This document shows positions 44,687 through 51,840 of a DNA stretch of 64,000 bases, in pieces. The stretch lies in the NCBI RefSeq assembly GCF_038900095.1, contig NZ_JBBMQQ010000008.1, positions 144,591 to 208,590 of the forward strand, written 5' to 3'. Under the pieces are notes generated by a model. That model had not been told where the DNA came from, did no database searches, and saw only the letters and a program-made list of their open reading frames with translations. Each line of letters begins with the position of its first letter. The stretch's first letter is position 1. The DNA comes from Hoeflea sp038900095 (lineage in GTDB: Bacteria; Pseudomonadota; Alphaproteobacteria; Rhizobiales; Rhizobiaceae). The position numbers and the translations under genes are program-made.

Positions 44687-45385
44687 GTCCGGCTGGCTGC
44701 GGCCCTTGAAGCCCTTGGCGAGCACGAACATCTCGACCGATTCCGCCCGTGAGGACGGCGGCTTGATGTGGATGACCGACTTGAAATTCTTCTTCAGCAG
44801 GTTCAGCAGATCATTCTCGGTGCCACCCTGGAAGGTCTTGGCGAGAAAATGTCCGCCAGGCGTCAGCACCTCGATGGCGAAGTGCGCTGCCACCTCGCAC
44901 AAATGCATGGTCCTGAGGTGATCGGTGCGCTGGTGGCCGGTGGTGGGTGCGGCCATGTCCGACAGCACCACGTCAGGGGCCCCGCCAAGTGCATCCTTGA
45001 GCGCCTGGGGTGCAGCATCATCGAGGAAGTCCATCTGCAGGAACTTGACGCCCGCCAGGCCATCCATCTCAAGGAAATCGATGGCCACCACCTTCGGATC
45101 TTCGTCGGTGGAATCGGTCACCTGCGCCGAGATCTGCGACCAGCCACCGGGCGCGGCTCCCAGATCGATGATCCGCCGGGCCTTGTCGAGGATCTTGTGC
45201 TTGGCATCGATTTCGAGAAGCTTGTAGACGGCGCGCGAGCGGTAGCCTTCCTGCTTGGCCTGCTGGACGTAAGGATCGTTGAGATGCCGTTCGATCCAGC
45301 GCCGTGAGGAGGCCTTCAGCTTGCTCTTGCGCTTGACCTTCTGTCCGAGCTTGCGGCCAGTGGGGCCTGATGGAGGACGGGTCAT
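44669..45385 (-). CDS. rlmE: 23S rRNA (uridine2552-2'-O)-methyltransferase
   Basis: 238 residues, FtsJ/RrmJ. SAM motif IIDLGAAPGGWSQ near residue 85, VLSDMAAPTTGHQRTDH near 142 and the catalytic K-D-K-E set including GHFLAKTFQGG. The N-terminus is basic (SKLKASSRRWIERHLNDPYV). Its start overlaps the Ppx/GppA stop by 4 bp, an order common in Rhizobiales. Confidence 0.95.
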   Translation of the reverse strand: MTRPPSGPTGRKLGQKVKRKSKLKASSRRWIERHLNDPYVQQAKQEGYRSRAVYKLLEIDAKHKILDKARRIIDLGAAPGGWSQISAQVTDSTDEDPKVVAIDFLEMDGLAGVKFLQMDFLDDAAPQALKDALGGAPDVVLSDMAAPTTGHQRTDHLRTMHLCEVAAHFAIEVLTPGGHFLAKTFQGGTENDLLNLLKKNFKSVIHIKPPSSRAESVEMFVLAKGFKGRSQPDSTADG

Positions 45386-46941
45386 GGTTTTTCCCCTTGG
45401 GCAGGCCGGTGGTTCCGGTGGCGGAAGTTTCTGCCGCTTCGGCGCCAGGCGCCGTCGGACGCCATCATTTCATTGAGCAGACCTTCGCGCAGGCCCCGGT
45501 CGGCGACGCGCATCCGCTGCGACGGCCAGCGCTTGCGAATCGACTGCAGGATGGCGCAGCCGGCAAGCACCAGGTCAGCCCGGTCGGCGCCGATGCAGGG
45601 ATTGGCCGCGCGGGCCTCGAAATCCCAGGACAGCAGCCGGTCGAGCATCAGATCGACATCTTCGTTCGACAGCCACAAGCCGTCCACCTTGCGGCGGTCA
45701 TAGCGCGGCAGATCCAGATGCAGGCCGGCCAGCGTGGTCACCGTTCCCGATGTGCCAAGCAGATGAATTCGCGGCTCGCCCAGACCGGAGAAGGCGGGCA
45801 ATGCCGGAGGATTGAAATCGGCCAGCATGACATCGACTTCCGCGACCATCGCCTCGAACACCGCCGGCGTGACCAGACAGCCGCCATGGCGTTCGGACAG
45901 GGTGACGACGCCAACCGGCAGCGAGGTCCAGGCCTTGATGTGATTGGCCAGCCGGTTCGAGCGGTTCTCGGTCAGGTCGATCATGGCGATCTCGGACGAG
46001 CCGCCGCCGATATCGAACAGCACCAGACCGTCGGTCTCACGGCCCACAAGCGAGGAGCAGCCGGCAACGGCCAGCCTGGCCTCGGTTTCGCGGGTGACGA
46101 TCTCGAGCTCAAGGCCTGTTTCCTCAAGCACGCGGGCGAGGAATTCCTCGCCGTTGCGCGCCGATCGGCAGGCTTCGGTCGCGATCAGGCGATGACGCCG
46201 AACGGGGCGGTTTTTCAGCTTTCCGGCACAGACCTTCAAGGCCTCGACGGCCCGGTCCATGGCGTCCTGCGACAGCTCACCCGTGGCATCAAGCCCTTCA
46301 CCGAGCCTGACAATGCGGGAGAACGCATCGACCACCCGGAACTGGCCCGGCCGCGTCGGCTGCGCGATCAGCAGACGGCAGTTGTTGGTGCCCAGATCAA
46401 GGGCTGCATAAAGATCATCTGTGTGCCTGCGGGGGGCCTGGGGAGACGCTGTCGCGCCCTGATCGGCATGTTTGGAGGCTTCGCCGTGACGCTGGCCGTG
46501 GTGACCCGCAGGGCCATGTGTCTTTGCCTGCGTCTGGCCCGGCGCCTTTTGCGGGGCCAGCGGACGGCCCTGTATTTCACGGCCGGATTTGCGGCGCCTG
46601 CGCCGGCCTTTCTTCTCACCGGGCGCCGCCGTGGCGGCAACGGGAGCCGAGCTGTTGGGTGTGGACGGGCTGGAATCGGTCTTGTTTTCGGCCTTGCGCG
46701 CGGATTTCCGCCGCCGCCGCCTGCGCCGTCCGGACGGCTCGGAGCCGGCTTTGTCGATGGTGGAATCACTGGCTGAAGCACGCACTGATGGCGTGCCATC
46801 AGTAGACGAGCTTGAGACCACGGGCTTGCCGTGTCCCTGCTTCACACCATCTGCCGCCGCCGTAGAGGCGCGTTCAGACGGTTTGTCACCTGCCAGTGAT
46901 GCACCTGCGTTTGGCGTATCGCCATCCCGAAGGTCTTTCAC
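45382..46941 (-). CDS. Ppx/GppA-family phosphatase with basic N-terminal extension
   Basis: 519 residues from GTG 46941, which has AGGA 6 bp upstream. The catalytic part starts near residue 180 with ALDLGTNNCRLLIA and has LFDIGGGSSEIAM and GTSGTVTTLAG, as in exopolyphosphatase/guanosine pentaphosphatase. The first 175 residues are disordered, rich in Arg, Lys, Ser and Ala, with two Arg clusters (RRRRRRKSARK and KKGRRRRRKSGRE), like an RNA-binding tail. Upstream of and overlapping rlmE, so a link to ribosome or RNA metabolism is plausible. Confidence 0.88.
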   Translation of the reverse strand: MKDLRDGDTPNAGASLAGDKPSERASTAAADGVKQGHGKPVVSSSSTDGTPSVRASASDSTIDKAGSEPSGRRRRRRRKSARKAENKTDSSPSTPNSSAPVAATAAPGEKKGRRRRRKSGREIQGRPLAPQKAPGQTQAKTHGPAGHHGQRHGEASKHADQGATASPQAPRRHTDDLYAALDLGTNNCRLLIAQPTRPGQFRVVDAFSRIVRLGEGLDATGELSQDAMDRAVEALKVCAGKLKNRPVRRHRLIATEACRSARNGEEFLARVLEETGLELEIVTRETEARLAVAGCSSLVGRETDGLVLFDIGGGSSEIAMIDLTENRSNRLANHIKAWTSLPVGVVTLSERHGGCLVTPAVFEAMVAEVDVMLADFNPPALPAFSGLGEPRIHLLGTSGTVTTLAGLHLDLPRYDRRKVDGLWLSNEDVDLMLDRLLSWDFEARAANPCIGADRADLVLAGCAILQSIRKRWPSQRMRVADRGLREGLLNEMMASDGAWRRSGRNFRHRNHRPAQGEKP

Positions 46942-47201
46942 GGTCTGTCCTGTCGTGCGCGGCGGGCAGAACATGCCCGCACCGCGCTTCACGGTTTGTC
47001 GTTGACAAAAGATTAGCAAACCGGCGATCAGAACGCAAAACTCTTTTTGCCCCGCCTGCAAGCACCACCCCGCATGGTAGCTGTGGAGCTGGACCGGGGC
47101 AGCTCGAAAAGTTTGCAAAACCATAACATCCGGGTTTGCATCCTCACTGATTATTGGTTATAAGCCGCCCCGCTGGCCCAAAATTTCCGGTCCGCACCCG
47201 T

Positions 47202-47275
47202 TGGGGAATAGGTTAACGGTAGACCCGCAGACTCTGACTCTGTTAGTCCTGGTTCGAATCCAGGTTCCCCAGCCA
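47202..47275 (+). tRNA. tRNA-Gln (CTG anticodon)
   Basis: 74 nt with encoded CCA. Acceptor arm TGGGGAA pairs with TTCCCCA; anticodon stem GCAGA/TCTGT encloses the loop CTCTGAC, giving anticodon CTG; the T arm CCTGG-TTCGAAT-CCAGG is perfect. It is the only tRNA in the window. The serine recombinase module begins about 210 bp downstream, on the opposite strand. Confidence 0.96.
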
Positions 47276-47484
47276 CTCTTTTCAAGTTTTTGATCTGATT
47301 TACTTTCTCGCTCGGATTGCGGCTATATTTCAATGGCTTGCAAGCGCACTCGTGTGACTGAGACCGGATATGTGGCTTTTCCCGGCCCCTGAAACGCCGA
47401 AAGTCTCAGTCGGCCAATTTGGGGCTGACAGTTTGCCGAAAGAGCATCACCAGGCCATCGGGGTATTTGGGGTTTGGTGCTCAA

Positions 47485-49203
47485 TCAGAGAGTCGCAAGG
47501 ATGCGCCGTTGGGCCTGCCAATCCGAGGGCAACGGATTGATGCCGAGCCATTTTGCGGTGAGGGCTTCGGGCTGGTCGCCCTGGACAATGAGCTTGACGA
47601 CGTCGGGTGCAAGGAAAGCCAGGTCAATCACCTGCATGATCCGCCGCTTCGAGAGGTTTTCGCTTTCCGCAATCTCCTCGAATGTCTGGCCGTTCTTGAT
47701 AGCGTCATAGTACTGATGCGCCTTGGCGATGCTGCGGATCAGGGTGGTGTCGATCGGTTTCGAATTGTCAGTTCCGATCGTGAGTTTCGTTTCGACGCCA
47801 CGCTTTTTGAACTGGAACGGCAGTTCGAACACCAAGGTATCCGGGTTCAGCTCATCTTCCGAGATCTCGATAGAATCGGCGACTGTTTCTGGATTGAGAC
47901 TGAGCTCGACTGCACCTGGACTGATCCTTCCCTTTTCGATGCAGGATAGGGTTAAGTTCGGACCCCTTGTGCGCGACTGCGCATCCAGCAGATTGAGCTG
48001 GCTGCCAATCTTTGAGATCGTATCGGTCGCGGGGTTGATCAGCAGGTCGACCGGGAGCCGGTTTCGAAGATGGGACAGGGTTGCCTTGGCGATCTGATCT
48101 TCAAGCGCCTTGGCTGGCAGCCTCCAGCCACCGGTCTTCCTGCTGCTACCGTCTTTCCCGGCAGTGTTGAGCAGGCGGTTGGAGACATAATAACGGTAGC
48201 GCTTTCCCTTCTTGCTGGCATGACTTGGGGTGAACTTGTCACCGGTCTCATCAACAAGCGTGCCGGCAAGAGGACTGATGATTGACCCATCCTTCCCCTC
48301 ACCACGCTTTCGGCCGGCACTTTCCTTCATATGCTCCTGGACCCGAACCCAAACATCCGGATCGATGATTGGCGGATGCTGCCCCTCGTGGATTGTCTCC
48401 TTATGCCGGATGCGACCGGCATAGACCGGGTTGGTCAGCAGGTAGTGAAGTGCTGCGCGTTCGAAGGTGACACCACAAGCACCCGGATTGATAGAATGCG
48501 TTGCGGCGTCGGCCCCATCTTCGTCAGACCGCTTGTTGACCTCTTTCCGTTTCCTAGCCTTTGCCTTGCCACGCAACCCCAGCCTGTTGGCGTGATCCAC
48601 CACCGCGAGGATCGAACGATGCTTAAGGTAGAGATCATAGAGCGTTCTGACTGTCTCAGCTTCCTCCGGTACAATCTTCAATGTTCGCCCATCCGGCTCA
48701 TAGCCCAAGGGGATGGTGCCCCCCATCCACAACCCCTTCTTCTTGGAAGCGGCGATCTTGTCCCTGATCCGCTCCGCGGTGACTTCGCGTTCGAACTGGG
48801 CGAAGGAGAGAAGCACGTTGAGCGTCAACCGCCCCATGCTGGTCGCGGTATTGAAGGATTGTGTCACGGAGACAAACGACGCATCGGCTGCATCCAGGCG
48901 ATCGACCAGCTTGGCGAAGTCGGCGAGGGAACGAGTGAGCCGGTCGATCTTGTAGACAACGATCTGGTCGACCAACCCCTCATCCACATGCTGGAGGAGT
49001 TTCTTGAGCCCTGCCCTTTCCAGGGTACCACCGGAGATACCGCCATCATCGTAGTGCTCAGGCAGCGCCACCCAGCCCTCGTGCTTCTGGCTGGCGATGT
49101 AGGCAGCACAAGCTTCCCGCTGGGCATGGAGGGAGTTGAACTCCTGGTCCAACCCCTCCTCCGATGATTTCCGTGTGTAGATGGCACAGCGGATCTTCTT
49201 CAT
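47485..49203 (-). CDS. Large serine recombinase
   Basis: 572 residues. N-terminal resolvase/invertase domain with IYTRKSSEEG (probable nucleophile Ser13), DDGGISGGTLERAGLKKLL and VVYKIDRLTRSLADFAKLVD; then a Recombinase domain (GYEPDGRTLKIVPEEAETVR, NPVYAGRIRHKETIHEGQH) and a long C-terminal DNA-binding part with a helix-turn-helix-like end (IAESENLSKRRIMQVIDLAF). No zinc-ribbon cysteines. It could integrate, excise or invert DNA. It follows DUF2924 by 3 bp and DUF3489, making a three-gene unit. Confidence 0.93.
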   Translation of the reverse strand: MKKIRCAIYTRKSSEEGLDQEFNSLHAQREACAAYIASQKHEGWVALPEHYDDGGISGGTLERAGLKKLLQHVDEGLVDQIVVYKIDRLTRSLADFAKLVDRLDAADASFVSVTQSFNTATSMGRLTLNVLLSFAQFEREVTAERIRDKIAASKKKGLWMGGTIPLGYEPDGRTLKIVPEEAETVRTLYDLYLKHRSILAVVDHANRLGLRGKAKARKRKEVNKRSDEDGADAATHSINPGACGVTFERAALHYLLTNPVYAGRIRHKETIHEGQHPPIIDPDVWVRVQEHMKESAGRKRGEGKDGSIISPLAGTLVDETGDKFTPSHASKKGKRYRYYVSNRLLNTAGKDGSSRKTGGWRLPAKALEDQIAKATLSHLRNRLPVDLLINPATDTISKIGSQLNLLDAQSRTRGPNLTLSCIEKGRISPGAVELSLNPETVADSIEISEDELNPDTLVFELPFQFKKRGVETKLTIGTDNSKPIDTTLIRSIAKAHQYYDAIKNGQTFEEIAESENLSKRRIMQVIDLAFLAPDVVKLIVQGDQPEALTAKWLGINPLPSDWQAQRRILATL

Positions 49204-49206
49204 GGT

Positions 49207-49656
49207 CTACCCCAATCCGAAGAAGCGCGGACCCGACCAATGAGCGCCCGTAATCTTCCTGGCGATGGCGCTGAGCGACCGATACCGTTTGCCATCCATC
49301 TGGAAGCCATCGTCCAGAACCTCAATCTGATAGGTCCTGCCGTTCCACTCACGGACCAGATGGGTTCCGGGTCTGAGCGTGGATTGGAGAGCCGGTCTAG
49401 GACGACCTCCCCCTTCGGATGTTCTTTGATCGGCCTTCAAAACGGCTTTGAGGGCCTTTCGAACCGCCGTTGAAGGGCCACCATGGGTTTTCATCTGTGC
49501 TTCATATGCCAGCGCGCTGCGCATGAACTGCACCGAGACATACTTCAGCGACTGACCTCCCATCGTACGCCGCCATTCGTCGATGCAGTCCTCGCGAGAC
49601 ATTGTTTCGAAGCGAGCGATCTTGACAAACTCCTCTGCCCTTGCCGCCCGATTCAT
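49207..49656 (-). CDS. DUF2924-family protein
   Basis: 149 residues. Pattern of DUF2924: RRTMGGQSLKYVSVQFMRSA near residue 29 and LRPGTHLVREWNGRTYQIEV then LDDGFQMDGKRYRSLSAIAR near 93-130, ending in GAHWSGPRFFGL. Small basic protein, probably nucleic-acid binding. The ATG overlaps the DUF3489 stop by 4 bp. Almost always found with serine recombinases of this kind, as far as I know; its function has not been described to my knowledge. Confidence 0.88.
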   Translation of the reverse strand: MNRAARAEEFVKIARFETMSREDCIDEWRRTMGGQSLKYVSVQFMRSALAYEAQMKTHGGPSTAVRKALKAVLKADQRTSEGGGRPRPALQSTLRPGTHLVREWNGRTYQIEVLDDGFQMDGKRYRSLSAIARKITGAHWSGPRFFGLG

Positions 49657-50009
49657 GACGACGCCTCGGCGGCATCGGCTTCATTCTCCTTCGAGTTGGC
49701 ATTGATCGCGTAGACCATCTCGCCGGTCTTTGGAGACTTCGACGTCGAGACCTCATGCCCACGTTTGCGCAGACCCGAGATTGCTGCCCGCACGGTATGG
49801 GCCTGCCATCCCAGCCGGTCCGAGATCACCGAGACCCGCACGCCATTCGGCTTCGACAGCAGGGCCACCAACTGATCTTGCTTGCTCTTGGCGCCTTTGT
49901 TGCCCGACTTCGCTGAAGTGGCCCCACGCTTCCTTTTCGACGCATTCGCTGTCGCGGCGCCCTCGAGCGCATTCTGGTGTGCGTCATTCTCGATCTTCTG
50001 CGTATTCAT
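49653..50009 (-). CDS. DUF3489-family protein (winged-helix-like)
   Basis: 118 residues from ATG 50009 (GGAG 6 bp upstream; a GTG at 50021 would overlap that site). A charged N-terminal half (KRKRGATSAKSGNKGAKSKQ) precedes the DUF3489 domain QLVALLSKPNGVRVSVISDR then LGWQAHTVRAAISGLRKRGH, which looks like a winged helix. First gene of the unit with DUF2924 and the recombinase; a transcriptional or recombination-directionality role is a reasonable guess. Confidence 0.87.
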   Translation of the reverse strand: MNTQKIENDAHQNALEGAATANASKRKRGATSAKSGNKGAKSKQDQLVALLSKPNGVRVSVISDRLGWQAHTVRAAISGLRKRGHEVSTSKSPKTGEMVYAINANSKENEADAAEASS

Positions 50010-50349
50010 CGTGATCTCCACTCAGGTTCCAGGACCGGAACATCCGGCCCCGCACTGAGTGAAGCCCGCGACGCGGGCAGGATCAGCAGCGACACGATTT
50101 CGCTGACCCGACATAAGGAATGCTTGCTTTGACGTGGAAGTCCAGCGGGAGTTCGGAGACGTTGCAGAGCGTAGAACGCAAGGGTGGCCATCGCTTTCAG
50201 AGCGACCGCTATGCGCCCCCATTCCGGTCATTGGGCGCAACTTCAATTTTTCCTGAAAGGGGACAGTACTATCTAAGGCGCCAGAAGCCACTTTTCGGAA
50301 GTTAGAGACGTTCATCCCACGAAGGCAACTTGGCGAGGATTGCGGCTCG
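50010..50349. other. Unexplained region upstream of the recombinase unit
   Basis: About 340 bp. Contains a short hairpin GCCCGC-GAC-GCGGGC (50064-50078). Frames are open on both strands (for example plus strand 50120-50305) but none looks like a known protein. The promoter for the DUF3489 unit should be here, and so may one end of a mobile element. Confidence 0.5.
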
Positions 50350-51840
50350 TCATTGACAACCGGCGGAAACGAGGCTGCAGGTGACGCGGACTTGCCTTTC
50401 GCTCAGTGCTGCGAACACCGAGCCCACACCTACGAGCACCGGTTCGTCATAGCCGATGATTGTCATACCCCCGGCAAGATCCCGGAGTGTCCCCGTCCAG
50501 CGTTCAAAGCCCTCGCGGGCAACGGATCTAGAAATCACAACCGGCATTGACGGATCCATGCCCATTTCCATCAACCGGGCCGCGATCTCGCCGGCCGTGC
50601 GTCCACCCATATAGAAGACGGTGGTGGTTCTGGCATCGGCGATGCCAGCCCAGTCCAGATCCTTCGGCAGCTCGCCATTGCGGCTGTGGCCGGTGACGAA
50701 GCGCACCGACTGGGCGTGATCGCGGTGCGTCAGTGACACACCAAGCTGTGCGGCCATGGCCAATGCAGAGGTGATGCCCGGAACCACCGACACGGCGATG
50801 CCTTCATCCTGAAGCCGGGCGATCTCCTCTCCTGCCCGGCCGAAGATCATCGGATCGCCGCCTTTCAGCCGCACCACATGCTTGCCGGCCCTGGCAAGCT
50901 TGACCATGGTCGCGTTGATGTCGTCCTGCCTGCAACTCTCCCGCCCGCCGCGTTTTCCCACCAGCATGCGCCTGGCCTCGCGGCGCGCCAGTTCCAGCAC
51001 ATCAGCCGAAACAAGATCATCAAACAGGATGACATCAGCGGCCTGCAGCGCGCGAACCGCCTTCAGTGTCAGAAGCTCGGCATCCCCGGGCCCGGCGCCA
51101 ACCAGGGTCACCCTGCCCTCCCGCCTTGTTTCCGCCGGCTGAAGCGCATTTGCCTGGCGCAACATCTTCTCGGCTGCACCTTTTTCCGGTGGCGCGCCAA
51201 AGGCACGATCAACAAAGAATTCCCAGAAGGCGCGCCGTTGCGGCCCCGGTGCCAGCCGGTCATTGACCGTCTTGCGAATGGTCTGCGCCAGCTGCGCCCA
51301 GGCAGCCAGCGCCGGCGGAAGCAGGGTCTCGATCCGGCGTCTGATCGCCTGGCCGAGAATGGGTGCGGCACCGTCGGTCGAAATGGCAATGACGGCCGGT
51401 GAGCGGTTGACGATGGAGCCAAACTGGAACTCGCACCAGGCCGGCCTGTCGATCACATTGACGGCCACGCCCGCCGTCCGTGCGGCACAATAAAATGCCT
51501 GCGCCTCGCCCTCGCTCTCCGCGTCACAGATGGCGATCTGCATCAAGGCAAAACTTTCCGCCGACCATGGCCTCTGGTGCCAGACATACGACCCCGACAC
51601 CGCGGGGGCTGCGATGAGATCGGCGAAGACCGGATCAAGCCGCTCGGCATGGACATGCACTTCCGCGCCGGCTGCGGCGAGCAGTTCCGCCTTCCAGGCC
51701 GCCGCTTCGGAGCCACCGGCGATCAGCACCTTCTTGCCCTGGAGCTTGTAGAACACCGGCAAAGTCGCCAGCGGCGCCATCCGCTCGTGGCGTGACGGGC
51801 CGCGCCGGACCTTATTCTGCTGCAATGATCTGATGTTCAT
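50350..51840 (-). CDS. cysG: Siroheme synthase (multifunctional)
   Basis: 496 residues. N-terminal precorrin-2 dehydrogenase/ferrochelatase (KVLIAGGSEAAAWKAELLAA near residue 38) and C-terminal uroporphyrinogen-III methyltransferase (VTLVGAGPGDAELLTLKAVR near 245, LKGGDPMIFGRAGEE). Makes siroheme for NirB. Start 51840 has AAGGTG upstream and overlaps nasA by 29 bp; ATG 51780 is the alternative. The C-terminal residues (VRVTCSLVSAGCQ) look atypical and abut the recombinase region. Confidence 0.93.
   Translation of the reverse strand: MNIRSLQQNKVRRGPSRHERMAPLATLPVFYKLQGKKVLIAGGSEAAAWKAELLAAAGAEVHVHAERLDPVFADLIAAPAVSGSYVWHQRPWSAESFALMQIAICDAESEGEAQAFYCAARTAGVAVNVIDRPAWCEFQFGSIVNRSPAVIAISTDGAAPILGQAIRRRIETLLPPALAAWAQLAQTIRKTVNDRLAPGPQRRAFWEFFVDRAFGAPPEKGAAEKMLRQANALQPAETRREGRVTLVGAGPGDAELLTLKAVRALQAADVILFDDLVSADVLELARREARRMLVGKRGGRESCRQDDINATMVKLARAGKHVVRLKGGDPMIFGRAGEEIARLQDEGIAVSVVPGITSALAMAAQLGVSLTHRDHAQSVRFVTGHSRNGELPKDLDWAGIADARTTTVFYMGGRTAGEIAARLMEMGMDPSMPVVISRSVAREGFERWTGTLRDLAGGMTIIGYDEPVLVGVGSVFAALSERQVRVTCSLVSAGCQ

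Noticed and set aside
47261..50030. Direct repeat of the tRNA-Gln 3' end as an att site
   Set aside because: Only CAGGTTCC (8 bp) recurs at 50023-50030; this is too short and not at a clear element end.
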